Counted from the stretch's first letter, positions 1 to 8,909 are shown. The stretch is 64,000 nt of DNA from Mesopusillimonas faecipullorum (GCF_020539505.1 NZ_JACDXW010000005.1:248001-312000); one strand, 5' to 3'. Notes: a model not told the origin generated them from the letters alone. Numbers and translations: made by a program.

Positions 1-114
1 ACCCGTAGCGGCCGAGAAGCACGATTGCCCACCATCGCCCGCTACGCAAGAGAGGATGAGCGTCGTTCTTTCTTAAAAGAAACCCTGAGCCTGGCAGGCG
101 ACCGGCAAGCTTAA
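1..114 (+). CDS. 3' end of an unidentified protein (partial)
   Basis: An open frame enters from the left edge and runs for 37 codons to a TAA at 112-114. The readable tail is rich in Arg and Glu (it contains the stretch ARYAREDERRSFLKETL) and is not recognised. The main support for a real gene end is a perfect 9-bp stem-loop that begins on the base right after the stop codon. The start and most of the protein lie outside the window, so no function is offered. A chance open frame of this length is also possible. Confidence 0.35.
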   Translation, partial: TRSGREARLPTIARYAREDERRSFLKETLSLAGDRQA

Positions 115-136
115 AGCGGCAAAAGCATTTGCCGCT
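115..136 (+). terminator. Stem-loop after the left-edge frame
   Basis: Perfect inverted repeat AGCGGCAAA / TTTGCCGCT with a 4-base loop (AGCA), directly after the TAA at 112-114. It is not followed by a T-tract, so it is an imperfect intrinsic terminator or an mRNA 3'-end stabilising hairpin. Confidence 0.45.
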
Positions 137-225
137 GGGCCGGCGCTTGAGAGAACCTGTCGCAACGCTCCTCAGGGATGGCGAATATTGTATCGCAGCA
201 CAGCGGGGATGTGCGTGCCCACACC

Positions 226-1713
226 TTAGTTCTTTGTCCCCCTTGGGCAGGCTTTAAGTTGCCCCGCCGCACAATCCCTGGCCCGTTGCGCGTCTTCTTT
301 GCGCAATGCCGCCTGGCGCTCTTCCTGCCGCAACGCCGCCTGCGCGTCTTTCAGCCTCTTCTCGGCATCCTTGGCTTCCTGCTTGAGCCTGGCCGCTTCC
401 TCAGCCGTGGGCAGCTTCATACTGCCTTGCAGGTGCTCGTTTTCCAGGCTCTTCCAGACTACGTAGATCGGTTTCGGCTCATTATGCCGCCACCCGTCGT
501 AGCTATCCCGCGCGGACTTCAGGCTGATGTATGTCGCGCAGTCAGAAGCGTAGGCAGTATGCTGGGGCAACAGGCCTGAAGTCTGCATCGCTTTCTCGAA
601 GCGCTTCTCGACACGATAGGGCGTGTTCGGGCCGTCGTAATTCTCGAAATCTCTGCGTCCGGAGGGTGAAAGAAACGGCCAAGGCTCAGTCCAGATACGC
701 TCGTTGATCAGATTCGTCACGAAGGTATGGCTGGTTTTACCATCTACCTGAATCACGCTATACCAGCAGTACGACCAGAAGTCCCCCGGCTCGCTGGTTT
801 TCGGCGCTGGCTTGAAGCTGGCCTGCAGATCGTTCATCGCCTTCAGGGCGTTTTCCGTTTTTTTCGACTCGGCCTTGGCTGCGGCAAGCGTCTCTTGCGC
901 AGTACGCAGGCGTATCTCGGCTTGAGAAGCGGCTTCGTCCGCTTTGGCTAGCGCATCATTGCGCTGTTGCTGCTCCGCCGCATCGAATTTAGGTTCGCCC
1001 GCACGTAGGCCCGCCGCAGTGAGTACGATGCCGCCCGATCTTGAGCTGCCCGACGCCACAGAGCCACTTGTCGGCGTGCCGGCGGTATTCGCAGACTGGG
1101 CCGCTGCAACAGGTGCGGAAGCAGCCGAAGCCGCTGCTTTCGTCCCGCCACTCGACAACGCCGCCGACGTCTTTTCATAGCGATCGGCAGGCACGAGTTC
1201 GCGCACCGAAACCAAGGCACCCTCTTTGATTTCAGCCGCTCGCACCTCAAACGCACCATCTTTGGCCAGTACGGCCTGATAGGGGAAAGACATCGGCCCG
1301 GCCCCTTCAAACAACACACTGCCATCGCGCTGAACGGTACCTTTCCAGGCCATGCCCATGAGGCCTGACGATTGGAAATACAACACACCCGCCTGCTCGC
1401 CACGCCACAAGATGTAGGTATTCAAGGGCTCTGCGACCCCCTTAACATACGCAGTCTCTTCCAGGATCCATCCTGGCCTGATCCAGCGCCAGTCGAGGCG
1501 CGTACCGCCATTGCGGGGCGAAAAGCGCGACGTACCGGCCAAATCGGCATAGATGCCCCACAGAGCGCGGTTCGACGCATCCGCTTTATCTTGGTCGGGG
1601 GCCGACACCTCGGCCAGGTTTGCCGGCATGGGGGGAATACTGTGAAACGGCGCACACGCAGTCAGGCCGAGCGCGAGCACAGACGCAGCCAGCGTCGGAC
1701 GCCATTTTTCCAT
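226..1713 (-). CDS. Predicted lipoprotein of unknown function
   Basis: The 495-residue product starts with a lipoprotein signal peptide (MEKWRPTLAASVLALGLTAC), so it should be lipidated at Cys20 after the lipobox LTAC and anchored in the cell envelope. I chose the ATG at 1713 because it opens the signal peptide and has a GGAG-type ribosome site 9-12 bases upstream; a longer frame upstream would bury the signal. The middle is low-complexity Ala/Ser/Gly. Two charged heptad-like stretches rich in Ala, Lys, Glu and Gln, one central and one near the C-terminus, look like coiled coils. Between them lies a more ordered Trp/Tyr-rich region. I do not recognise the family. The gene stands alone: 225 bases on the left hold no convincing gene, and the DUF1289 gene is about 165 bases upstream. 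Confidence 0.75.
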   Translation of the reverse strand: MEKWRPTLAASVLALGLTACAPFHSIPPMPANLAEVSAPDQDKADASNRALWGIYADLAGTSRFSPRNGGTRLDWRWIRPGWILEETAYVKGVAEPLNTYILWRGEQAGVLYFQSSGLMGMAWKGTVQRDGSVLFEGAGPMSFPYQAVLAKDGAFEVRAAEIKEGALVSVRELVPADRYEKTSAALSSGGTKAAASAASAPVAAAQSANTAGTPTSGSVASGSSRSGGIVLTAAGLRAGEPKFDAAEQQQRNDALAKADEAASQAEIRLRTAQETLAAAKAESKKTENALKAMNDLQASFKPAPKTSEPGDFWSYCWYSVIQVDGKTSHTFVTNLINERIWTEPWPFLSPSGRRDFENYDGPNTPYRVEKRFEKAMQTSGLLPQHTAYASDCATYISLKSARDSYDGWRHNEPKPIYVVWKSLENEHLQGSMKLPTAEEAARLKQEAKDAEKRLKDAQAALRQEERQAALRKEDAQRARDCAAGQLKACPRGTKN

Positions 1714-1774
1714 TGAAGTCTCTCCTCGATCCCTTGATATTTTTCGTCGCCGGGCCGCTCCCAAGACAACAAGC

Positions 1775-1820
1775 GTCCCCTTGAGGGACAGCAAGCCGAA
1801 GGCGCAGCGAGGGGCTTTTT
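1775..1820 (-). terminator. Candidate extragenic hairpin between DUF1289 gene and lipoprotein gene
   Basis: CCCC at 1777-1780 pairs with GGGG at 1811-1814, with an inner GCC-TTC-GGC hairpin on the minus strand. One side is flanked by a run of six T on the plus strand. It lies 3' of the DUF1289 gene and 5' of the lipoprotein gene. It resembles the short GC-rich dispersed extragenic elements common in Bordetella-type genomes, but I see no second copy in this window. The direction of termination is uncertain. Confidence 0.3.
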
Positions 1821-1878
1821 TGTGCCTACCCTTGCTAGCGGCGGTGTATTCACCAAGCAGATTATACGTTTGGAAACA

Positions 1879-2151
1879 TCAACGGCGGGGGTAGCCCTGC
1901 GCCTTGATGCGCACCCAAATATCGCGCTTTTCGTCGTCGGAGAGAAACACCCAGTTGGCGACTTCCATGGCTGTGCGCCCACAACCGCGGCAGATGTCGT
2001 CGTAAAGGGTGGAGCAAATTGCCACGCAGGGCGAATCGGTAGGTAAGAGGCTGCGATTGGCAGCCGAGGCGGCAGAGCCGCCCGCCCCTTCCGAGGGCAC
2101 GCCGCTTGCGGGCGTGTCGTCGGAGGGGTTGGACGTGAACATCTTGGACAA
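1879..2151 (-). CDS. DUF1289 family small cysteine protein
   Basis: This 90-residue protein carries the DUF1289 signature: SPCVAIC, about ten residues, CRGCGRT, then a conserved E...W and an R-rich end. Four cysteines in two closely spaced pairs suggest a metal or iron-sulfur site, but no biochemical role is established for the family. The first 40 residues are Ser/Ala/Gly-rich and look disordered. It lies 5 bases downstream of metK on the same strand, so it is probably cotranscribed with metK. That is a common arrangement for such small proteins and does not reveal function. Confidence 0.85.
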   Translation of the reverse strand: MSKMFTSNPSDDTPASGVPSEGAGGSAASAANRSLLPTDSPCVAICSTLYDDICRGCGRTAMEVANWVFLSDDEKRDIWVRIKAQGYPRR

Positions 2152-2156
2152 AACGA

Positions 2157-3320
2157 TTAGGCGACTTTCTTGAGTGCTTGCACTTTGTCCACGGCTTCCC
2201 AGGTGAACTCGGGCTCGGCACGGCCAAAGTGGCCATAAGCCGCCGTCTTGGTGTAGATGGGGCGCAGCAGATCAAGCATGAGGGTGATGCCGCGTGGGCG
2301 CAGGTCGAAGTGCTCGCGCACCAACAAAGCAATCTGGTCGTCGGGAATCACGCCCGTACCGGCCGTGTTGACGGTGATGTTGATGGGCTCGGCTACACCA
2401 ATGGCATAGCTGATCTGCACTTGGCATTGCTGCGCCAAACCGGCGGCAACGATGTTCTTGGCCACGTAACGGGCGGCATAAGCAGCCGAACGATCGACTT
2501 TGGAAGGGTCTTTGCCCGAAAATGCACCGCCACCGTGAGGGCATGCGCCGCCGTAGGTATCAACGATGATCTTGCGCCCGGTAAGGCCGCAATCGCCCTG
2601 TGGGCCGCCAATCACGAACTGGCCGGTGGGGTTGATCAGGAAACGGGTCTTACCGGTCAGCAGGCCGTCGGGAAAGCACGGCTTGATGATGTTTTCGATG
2701 ACGGCTTCGCGAATATCGGCCTGAGAAATGTCGCGATCGTGCTGGGTGGACAGCACCACGGTATCGACTTCAACGGGCTTGCCGTCTGCATAGCGGAAAG
2801 TCACTTGCGATTTGGCGTCGGGGCGCAACCAAGGCAGACGGCCGTCTTTGCGCAATTCGCTTTGGCGCTGTACCAGGCGGTGGGCGTACCAGATAGGGGC
2901 CGGCATGAGGTCGGGCGTTTCGTTGCAAGCATAGCCGAACATCAAGCCCTGGTCGCCTGCGCCTTGATCCATATTGGCTTCGGGACTGCGGTCTACCCCT
3001 TGGGCGATATCGGGCGATTGCTTGTCGTAGGCCACCAGCACGGCGCAACCTTTGTAGTCGATGCCGTAGTCGGTGTTGTCGTAGCCTATGTTTTTGATGG
3101 TGTTACGCGCCACCTGGATGTAATCCACATTGGCCGTAGTGGTGATTTCTCCGGCCAGCACAACCAGGCCGGTATTGCACAGCGTTTCAGCCGCCACACG
3201 AGCCAATGGGTCTTGTTCGAAGATGGCGTCGAGAATGGCGTCGGAAATCTGGTCGGCCACCTTATCGGGGTGACCCTCGGAGACGGATTCTGAAGTAAAG
3301 AGGTAATCGTTATTAACCAC
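2157..3320 (-). CDS. metK: S-adenosylmethionine synthetase
   Basis: MetK makes S-adenosylmethionine from methionine and ATP in the cytoplasm and releases phosphate and pyrophosphate. The sequence has the GHPDK motif (residues 16-20), the signature GAGDQG (120-125) and the phosphate-binding [16 protein letters not shown] stretch in the C-terminal half. All three repeats of the fold are present. I chose the GTG at 3320, which gives 387 residues as in other betaproteobacteria. An AAGGA ribosome site lies 9 bases upstream, and the protein then opens with [17 protein letters not shown] at 3353 would add eleven unlikely residues. The gene is divergent from the acyltransferase pair and leads into the DUF1289 gene. 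Confidence 0.98.
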   Translation of the reverse strand: MVNNDYLFTSESVSEGHPDKVADQISDAILDAIFEQDPLARVAAETLCNTGLVVLAGEITTTANVDYIQVARNTIKNIGYDNTDYGIDYKGCAVLVAYDKQSPDIAQGVDRSPEANMDQGAGDQGLMFGYACNETPDLMPAPIWYAHRLVQRQSELRKDGRLPWLRPDAKSQVTFRYADGKPVEVDTVVLSTQHDRDISQADIREAVIENIIKPCFPDGLLTGKTRFLINPTGQFVIGGPQGDCGLTGRKIIVDTYGGACPHGGGAFSGKDPSKVDRSAAYAARYVAKNIVAAGLAQQCQVQISYAIGVAEPINITVNTAGTGVIPDDQIALLVREHFDLRPRGITLMLDLLRPIYTKTAAYGHFGRAEPEFTWEAVDKVQALKKVA

Positions 3321-3605
3321 AGAGATGCATCCTTTGGCCGTCGGGCGGCCCAATCAGGTTGAACGATATGCGTTGCACCTTGGATAGGAACGGCCAGTCG
3401 GGCGCGACGCTTTAGCGGTATTTGGGCCATCGTGGAAATTACCCCACGCGGCTATCGCCCCGCAAGTTGTCGGTTAACTTAGCGATCTGCCGATTTTAAG
3501 CGAAAATACAAACTGGGGCGCTCGCGCTACTGGCACGGCAGGCTTTAAGCAAATTACCGCAGGCTTGAACCGGTGCTTATTCCACCAAGATGATATAAAC
3601 ATTCC
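3321..3605. promoter_or_regulatory. Divergent promoter region metK / lpxL
   Basis: This 285-base region separates metK (minus) from the acyltransferase genes (plus) and must hold both promoters. A small hairpin CGTGG...CCACG is at 3431-3448 in what would be the metK leader. I looked for a SAM or SAH riboswitch and could not recognise one. No strong -35/-10 pair stands out. Confidence 0.4.
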
Positions 3606-4454
3606 ATGCTGTTGTCCCTGCTTCGTCTTTTGGCCTATTTGCCGCTTTCATGGCTTCATGCCATAGGGGGCGTGGCGGGCCGAATCATCTACGCTTTGCC
3701 CGGTCGTTATCGCCAGCGCTTGCAGCGCCATGCCGCGCAAGCGGGTTACCCCCAGGCCGGTTTCGCACGTAAGGCCGCCGCCCACACCGGCGCCATGATC
3801 ATGGAATTGCCCAAGGTATGGTTGCGTACCGAGCAGTGTCTGGCCCGCACCCAAAGCCTGGACGACGGCGTCCTGCGGCAAGCACTGCAAGAGCAGCGCG
3901 GTATTCTGTATTTGACCCCTCATCTGGGCACCTTCGAAATCGCCGGCAGGCACTGCTCTCAGTATGGCCCGCTAACCGTCATGTTCCGCCCCGCTCGCAA
4001 GGCCTGGATGAATCCCGCCATGGAGCAGTCGCGTAATACCGCGCAGATGCGCGCGGTGCCGGCCAATATGCAAGGGGTGCGTGAATTCGTGCGCGCCCTC
4101 AAACGCGGGGAAGCGGTGGGCATGCTGCCAGACCAGGCGCCCGGCAAGGGCGATGGCGTCTGGGCACCTTTTTTTGGCCGCCCCGCCTACACCATGACTT
4201 TGGCGGGCAAGCTGGCGCTGCAAACCGGTGTGGCCGTCATACTATGCGCCGCCGAACGTTTGCCACGCGGTCAGGGCTGGCGCATGCACCATTTACGCCT
4301 GCCCGAGCCCTTGCCCCAAGACCCTACCGCCTTGGCCACCCTCATCAACGCCCAGATGGAAACGCTGATCCGGCGATTCCCCGAACAATATCTCTGGAGC
4401 TATAACCGCTATAAAGTACCGGCGGGCGCTCCTCCCCCTCCCGATCATGAATAA
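3606..4454 (+). CDS. LpxL/HtrB-type lysophospholipid (lipid A) acyltransferase, first copy
   Basis: Members of this inner-membrane family add a secondary acyl chain to the lipid A precursor using acyl-ACP. The 282-residue protein has an N-terminal hydrophobic anchor (residues 1-30), the HX4E catalytic motif (His106 to Glu111 in PHLGTFE), the LPDQAPG motif typical of the family and the closing W.Y.RYK element. It overlaps the next gene by eight bases and forms a tandem acyltransferase pair. I cannot say from sequence which acyl position or chain length each copy serves. Confidence 0.9.
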   Translation: MLLSLLRLLAYLPLSWLHAIGGVAGRIIYALPGRYRQRLQRHAAQAGYPQAGFARKAAAHTGAMIMELPKVWLRTEQCLARTQSLDDGVLRQALQEQRGILYLTPHLGTFEIAGRHCSQYGPLTVMFRPARKAWMNPAMEQSRNTAQMRAVPANMQGVREFVRALKRGEAVGMLPDQAPGKGDGVWAPFFGRPAYTMTLAGKLALQTGVAVILCAAERLPRGQGWRMHHLRLPEPLPQDPTALATLINAQMETLIRRFPEQYLWSYNRYKVPAGAPPPPDHE

Positions 4455-5337
4455 ACTAAAAGATCGCCTGCTGCGCGCGCTGTTCGCGCATTTGGGCCGC
4501 TGCTCCGACGCCAGCCGTTTACGCTGGGGCCGGGCGCTGGGATGGCTGGGTGTGCGTCTGATGGGCTCACGCGTCAAAGTGGTGCGCGCCAATCTGCGCG
4601 CCTGCTTCCCAGCGCTTTCCGACGATGAGCGCGAAGCCATATTGCGCCGTCATTTTCGTCTGCTGGGGCAATCTGTGGTTGATCGCGGCCTGCTGTGGTT
4701 CGGCAGCCGCGAGCGCATGGAGTCCGTCTTGCAAATAGAAGGCCTGGAGCATCTGCAAACTTTGCTCGATCAAAAGCGTCGCATTTTGATGCTGGCACCG
4801 CACTTCATTGGTCTGGATGCCTCCGCCACGCGGCTGACCTGGTTCTTGAAGGTCTCTGCCACTTTGTACACCCCGCAAAGCGACCCCGAAGTCGACAACA
4901 TTGTGCGAGAAGGACGCGGTCGCTTCAACGAGGTTCATTTGGTCAGCCGTCGCGATGGCGTACGCGGCCTGATACGCCATCTGCGCAACGGTGTGCCGGT
5001 GTACTACTTGCCCGATATGGACTTTGGCCGCGACGGCACCGCTTTCGTGCCCTTTTTTGGCGTGCAGGCCTCTACACTGCTGACCACCGCACAGATTGCG
5101 CGCAGTTGGGATGCCGCCGTGGTGCCCATCATCAGCCGCCTGGACGATCAAACCGGGGTCTATCACATTCAGGTGCTGGCCCCGCTTGATGACTTCCCTG
5201 GCCAAGACACCCCAGAACAAGCGACGGCCCGGCTCAATACCCTGCTGGAAGACTGGATCAAGCCCGACCCCGCCCAGTACTATTGGGTGCATAGGCGCTT
5301 CAAGACTCGGCCCGAAGGCGAGCCCTCCATCTACTAA
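4447..5337 (+). CDS. LpxL/HtrB-type lipid A acyltransferase, second copy
   Basis: The 296-residue protein is the second member of the pair. It has the HX4D catalytic motif (His119 to Asp124 in PHFIGLD), a PDMDFG motif in the second half, and a C-terminal YYWVHRRFKTRP element typical of LpxL proteins. It starts inside the end of the first copy, so the two are translationally coupled. In Bordetella-type genomes the gene that normally follows is dapF. Here a DUF484 gene follows after 51 bases with no dapF. The family is certain but the exact acyl specificity is not. Confidence 0.9.
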   Translation: MNKLKDRLLRALFAHLGRCSDASRLRWGRALGWLGVRLMGSRVKVVRANLRACFPALSDDEREAILRRHFRLLGQSVVDRGLLWFGSRERMESVLQIEGLEHLQTLLDQKRRILMLAPHFIGLDASATRLTWFLKVSATLYTPQSDPEVDNIVREGRGRFNEVHLVSRRDGVRGLIRHLRNGVPVYYLPDMDFGRDGTAFVPFFGVQASTLLTTAQIARSWDAAVVPIISRLDDQTGVYHIQVLAPLDDFPGQDTPEQATARLNTLLEDWIKPDPAQYYWVHRRFKTRPEGEPSIY

Positions 5338-5388
5338 GCCCCCATTCTCTGCGCCCTATATGCGCAACATAAGGAATTTCAAGCCATC

Positions 5389-6069
5389 ATGAGCTCTATT
5401 TCGCTGAACGCCGCCGATGTGGCTGCCTTTTTGCAGCAGAACCCTGGTTTTTTCCAAGATCATGCCGAACTGTTCGCCGACCTGAAGGTGCCCCACCCTC
5501 ATGCGACGCAGGCGATTTCTTTGGGTGAACGTCAAATTCTTACGCTACGCGCCAAAGCCAAGGACCTGGAATGGCAGCTGTCCAGCTTGGTGCACAACGC
5601 CACCGGCAACGAGCGTATCGCCCGCACGTTGACCGACTGGTGCGCCCTGATGCTGGCCGAGGACGACGCCACACGCCTGCCGCACACCATAGTCGAGGGC
5701 CTGCAATCCTTGTTCGAATTGCCCGCCGTGACCTTGCGCTTATGGAATCTGCCCCGTTTGGTGTCCGGGCCTTACACGCTGGAACCCGATGCCGAGCTGC
5801 TGCAGTACGCACAGGCACTCACCAAACCCTATTGCGGCCCCGCCCAAGCTCAGGCCGCCGCAGCCTGGCTGGAAGAGCCCACTGCTTCGATGACCGTCAT
5901 CGCCTTGGGCTCCGCCGCTGCTACCCAGCCTTTCGGTCTGCTGGTCATCGGCTCTGACGACCCCGAACGCTTTACCACTGATATGGGTACCGCCTTTTTG
6001 GAATCCCTGGGGCAACTGGCCAGCGCCGCCCTCAGCCGCCTGAAGCAAGCCGAGCTTCAGGAAGACTGA
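5389..6069 (+). CDS. DUF484 family (GAF-like) protein
   Basis: The 226-residue protein starts with the family hallmark: an N-terminal helix followed by VAAFLQQNPGFFQDHAELF, then a helical linker with an LRAKAKDLEWQL heptad pattern, then a GAF-like sensor domain. DUF484 proteins lie immediately upstream of xerC in many proteobacteria, as here (21 bases to xerC). Their function is not established; a link to XerC or cell division is inferred only from gene order. Confidence 0.9.
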   Translation: MSSISLNAADVAAFLQQNPGFFQDHAELFADLKVPHPHATQAISLGERQILTLRAKAKDLEWQLSSLVHNATGNERIARTLTDWCALMLAEDDATRLPHTIVEGLQSLFELPAVTLRLWNLPRLVSGPYTLEPDAELLQYAQALTKPYCGPAQAQAAAAWLEEPTASMTVIALGSAAATQPFGLLVIGSDDPERFTTDMGTAFLESLGQLASAALSRLKQAELQED

Positions 6070-6090
6070 TCGCGCAGCGGTAAACACACC

Positions 6091-7125
6091 ATGGCCGACA
6101 CGCCAGACTCCCCTAGCCTGCCCAAGCCCATGCAGGCGTGGCTACAGCAGCTGTCTGCGCACCAGCGTTATTCTGCCCACACGCTTGCCGCCTACCGACA
6201 AGACCTAAAGCACCTACTGCACGCTCACCCTGACACGGCCTTAGAGCGTCTGACCGAAAACCATGTGCGTCAGGCCCTGGCGCGCCTGCACGCTCAGGGG
6301 ATGCAGCCGCGCAGCCTGGCTCGCGCCTTGGCAGCGTGGCGCAGTTTTTTTCGCTGGTGGGCGCCGCAGGCCGGCTTACCCAGCAATCCGGCTGAAGGGG
6401 TACGCGCCCCAAAGATCCCCCAGAGCCTGCCCAAGGCCCTGTCGGTAGAACAAGCCCAGGTGCTGCTTGATCGCCCCGGCCTGCCCACGCCGAATAGCGC
6501 GGTCGACAAACGTGGCCAGGCGATGTTTGAAGTTTTGTACGGCAGCGGTTTACGACTGGCCGAACTGGTGTCTCTGGACGTTCAAGCCATGCGCCTGCCC
6601 GGCTATGAATCTACGGGATGGTTGCAAAGGGACGAAAGGCTGATCACCGTACGCGGCAAGGGCGGCAAGACACGCAGCGTGCCCTTGGGCCGACAAGCTG
6701 CCTTGGCCATAGAACAGTGGCTGGCGGTACGCCATGAAATGCTGCCGCCTGCGGCCTCTACCCTTGAAACCATCCGCCATGATCCCGCACTGGTCGATAT
6801 TCATGCCGCCCTGTTTCTGGGGGCACGAGGCAAACGGATTTCCCCCCGTGTGGTGCAGTTGCAGCTAGACCGTCTGGCTACGCTTGCGGGCCTGCCTGTC
6901 GGCGTACACCCGCACAGCCTGCGCCATAGTTTTGCCAGTCACGTACTGCAGTCTTCACACGATTTGCGCGCCGTGCAAGAGATGCTGGGCCACGCCAATA
7001 TTTCGACGACCCAGATCTATACCCGGCTGGATTTTCAACATTTGGCCCAGGCTTACGATCAAGCCCACCCGCGCGCGCGCCGCCAGACCGAAGCGACCAC
7101 CAACAATCAAGAAGAGCCGGACTAA
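6091..7125 (+). CDS. xerC: Tyrosine recombinase XerC
   Basis: XerC acts with XerD at dif to resolve chromosome dimers. The N-terminal SAM-like DNA-binding domain covers about residues 12-100. The catalytic domain has Arg155 (GSGLRLAEL), Lys190 (RGKGGKTR), His275 and Arg278 (HPHSLRHS), His301 (LGHANIS) and the nucleophile Tyr310 (TQIYTRL), so all active-site residues are present. At 344 residues it is longer than the usual 300, because of an insertion around residues 215-240 and a C-terminal tail. Its stop is one base from the convergent znuB end. Its position after DUF484 supports XerC rather than a phage integrase. Confidence 0.93.
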   Translation: MADTPDSPSLPKPMQAWLQQLSAHQRYSAHTLAAYRQDLKHLLHAHPDTALERLTENHVRQALARLHAQGMQPRSLARALAAWRSFFRWWAPQAGLPSNPAEGVRAPKIPQSLPKALSVEQAQVLLDRPGLPTPNSAVDKRGQAMFEVLYGSGLRLAELVSLDVQAMRLPGYESTGWLQRDERLITVRGKGGKTRSVPLGRQAALAIEQWLAVRHEMLPPAASTLETIRHDPALVDIHAALFLGARGKRISPRVVQLQLDRLATLAGLPVGVHPHSLRHSFASHVLQSSHDLRAVQEMLGHANISTTQIYTRLDFQHLAQAYDQAHPRARRQTEATTNNQEEPD

Positions 7126-7126
7126 G

Positions 7127-8017
7127 CTAGACCCGGGTCAAGCGGCGTCTGCGCGCCCTGGCTTGGCGCAAAGACTGAAGCAAGCCATCTTGAGGGCCCA
7201 CCATCAGAGAAATAAGATAAAGGGCGCCCGCAGAAAGAATGATGGCCGGCGAAGCCGCCACGTTGAAGTGAAAAGAGGCCAGCAAGCCCGCATAAGCGGA
7301 CACCGCCCCCAAGGCCGAGGCCAACACCATCTGCCGCCCTGCCGAGCGCACCCAAAAGCGCGCCGCCGTGGCGGGGAGCATCATGATGCCCACCACCATA
7401 AGCGTACCTAGCACCTGAAAGCCCGCCACCATCATGGTGACCAGCAGCACCAGAAACACGATATGCACCAAGCTGCCCCGACCGCGTTCGGCTTGCAGAA
7501 AGCCGGGGTCCAGGCACTCGGCCACCAAGGGTCTGAAGATGAGTGCCAGCACCAGCAAAGTGCCGCTGGCACATGCCGTCACCAGTAACAAGGCCGCATC
7601 ATCCAAGCCCAACACCGTACCAAACAGCACGTGCATCAAGTCCATGCTGGAGCCCTTGAGAGACACCAGCAGCACACCCAAGCCCAGAGAAATCAGGTAG
7701 AAAGCGGCAAAGCTGGCGTCCTCGCGCAGCGGCGTATTACGCGCCACCAAGCCGGCCAGCACCGCCACGATCAAGCCTGTGGCCATGCCGCCCAATGTCA
7801 TGGCGCCCAGCGACAAACCCGCCGTCAAAAAGCCCACCGCCACGCCGGGCAAGATGGCATGCGCCATCGCATCGCCCATCAGGCTCATGCGCCGCAGCAC
7901 CAAGAACACGCCCAGCGGCCCGGCGGCAAAGGCTAAAGCCCACGCGCCGGCCAGCGCTCGGCGCATGAAATCAAAATCCACGAAAGGCATGAACAGCCAA
8001 TTCACCAAACCCGTCAC
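7127..8017 (-). CDS. znuB: Zinc ABC transporter permease ZnuB
   Basis: This ABC-3 family permease forms the membrane channel of a high-affinity zinc importer. About eight hydrophobic segments are visible, with the family stretch GPLGVFLVLRRMSLMGDAMAH near the N-terminus and AARFWVRSAGRQM in the second half. I chose the GTG at 8017, which overlaps the znuC stop as GTGA and has an AGGGGA ribosome site 6 bases upstream, giving 296 residues. Manganese permeases of the same family look alike; zinc is assigned because of the adjacent Zur-type regulator and operator. No znuA-type binding protein gene lies in the window. Confidence 0.9.
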   Translation of the reverse strand: MTGLVNWLFMPFVDFDFMRRALAGAWALAFAAGPLGVFLVLRRMSLMGDAMAHAILPGVAVGFLTAGLSLGAMTLGGMATGLIVAVLAGLVARNTPLREDASFAAFYLISLGLGVLLVSLKGSSMDLMHVLFGTVLGLDDAALLLVTACASGTLLVLALIFRPLVAECLDPGFLQAERGRGSLVHIVFLVLLVTMMVAGFQVLGTLMVVGIMMLPATAARFWVRSAGRQMVLASALGAVSAYAGLLASFHFNVAASPAIILSAGALYLISLMVGPQDGLLQSLRQARARRRRLTRV

Positions 8018-8724
8018 AGATAATCCCCTGCACAAAGATGGCGCGCCTGATGCAGGTTGTCCTGCCCCAGTACCGAATCGGTGTCTCCCCAGGCCACGAC
8101 TTGCCGGGCCAACAACAGGGTCTGCGGGAAGGCGCTGCGCACCATGTCCAGGTCATGCAGCACGGCCACGACCGTACGACCTTGTTCATGCCAATGCCTG
8201 ATCAGCGCCAGCAAGTCGTCGGTGGTGTCGCTATCCAGGGCGCTGAACGGCTCATCCAGCAGCAACACCTGGGCATCGTGCAGCAGCAAGCGCGCAAACA
8301 AAGCGCGCTGCATTTGCCCGCCCGATAAGGTGGCCACCATACGCTGGGCGAAATCCGCCAGCCCCACCGTTTCCAGGGCTTGTAGAACGCGCTCGTGCTC
8401 GGCCTGGCAAAAGCCGCGCCAAGCCCCCACGCGGCGCCAGGCGCCCAAGGCCACCATGTCATACACGCTGATGGGGAATTGCCGGTCTAATTGCGCCGCC
8501 TGGGGCAGACAGGCCAGCTCGTTGCGGCCGCCCAGAATACGTATGCGCCCCCGCAGCGGAGCCAGGCTGCCCATGATGCCTTTGAGCAAGGTGGACTTGC
8601 CCGCCCCATTGGGGCCTACGATGGCCGTCAGCGACCCTTGTTCAAACGCACCAGAGATATCGCGCAGCGCTATGCGCCCGCGCCAGCCCAACGACACCTG
8701 ATCCAGCTCAATCACATTAGCCAT
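8014..8724 (-). CDS. znuC: Zinc ABC transporter ATP-binding protein ZnuC
   Basis: The 236-residue ATPase has a Walker A motif (GPNGAGKST), the ABC signature LSGGQMQRA and a Walker B / D-loop (VLLLDEPFSALD), followed by the switch His in AVLHD. It energises ZnuB. It overlaps znuB by four bases and follows a 48-residue membrane ORF by seven bases. The set lies downstream of a perfect 18-bp palindrome, so zinc-dependent repression is likely. Confidence 0.9.
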   Translation of the reverse strand: MANVIELDQVSLGWRGRIALRDISGAFEQGSLTAIVGPNGAGKSTLLKGIMGSLAPLRGRIRILGGRNELACLPQAAQLDRQFPISVYDMVALGAWRRVGAWRGFCQAEHERVLQALETVGLADFAQRMVATLSGGQMQRALFARLLLHDAQVLLLDEPFSALDSDTTDDLLALIRHWHEQGRTVVAVLHDLDMVRSAFPQTLLLARQVVAWGDTDSVLGQDNLHQARHLCAGDYL

Positions 8725-8730
8725 GAACGA

Positions 8731-8877
8731 TCACCACCAGCCCAGGGCCCAGCCGGTCAAAACCCATAGGAAGCCCGCGGCCAAGGCCACGCGTAGCATA
8801 CGCATCCAGGAGGATGCCAAAAGCGCCGAGCCCCGGTATGGTCCGGGCTGGCTGCGCGAAGAAGTGTGAAAGGACAT
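8731..8877 (-). CDS. Small single-span membrane protein upstream of znuC
   Basis: An ATG at 8877 opens a 48-codon frame that ends in TGA seven bases before znuC. The product has a polar N-terminus (about 24 residues), two positive residues, then one strong hydrophobic segment (MLRVALAAGFLWVLTGWALG) and a WW end. It starts 33 bases from the Zur-type palindrome, so it would be the first cistron of the znuCB operon. The ribosome site is weak (TCCTTCC before the ATG), which lowers confidence. I do not recognise a family. A role in zinc uptake is inferred from position only. Confidence 0.5.
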   Translation of the reverse strand: MSFHTSSRSQPGPYRGSALLASSWMRMLRVALAAGFLWVLTGWALGWW

Positions 8878-8909
8878 GGAAGGAAAGCGCAAAGACTATC
8901 TGCAATTTT

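Noticed and set aside
2178-3293. A 371-codon open frame on the plus strand
   Set aside because: It is antisense to metK over its whole length, with no recognisable domain or ribosome site.
3321-3605. SAM or SAH riboswitch upstream of metK
   Set aside because: The leader shows only a small hairpin and none of the conserved cores that I could recognise. A covariance-model search would settle it.
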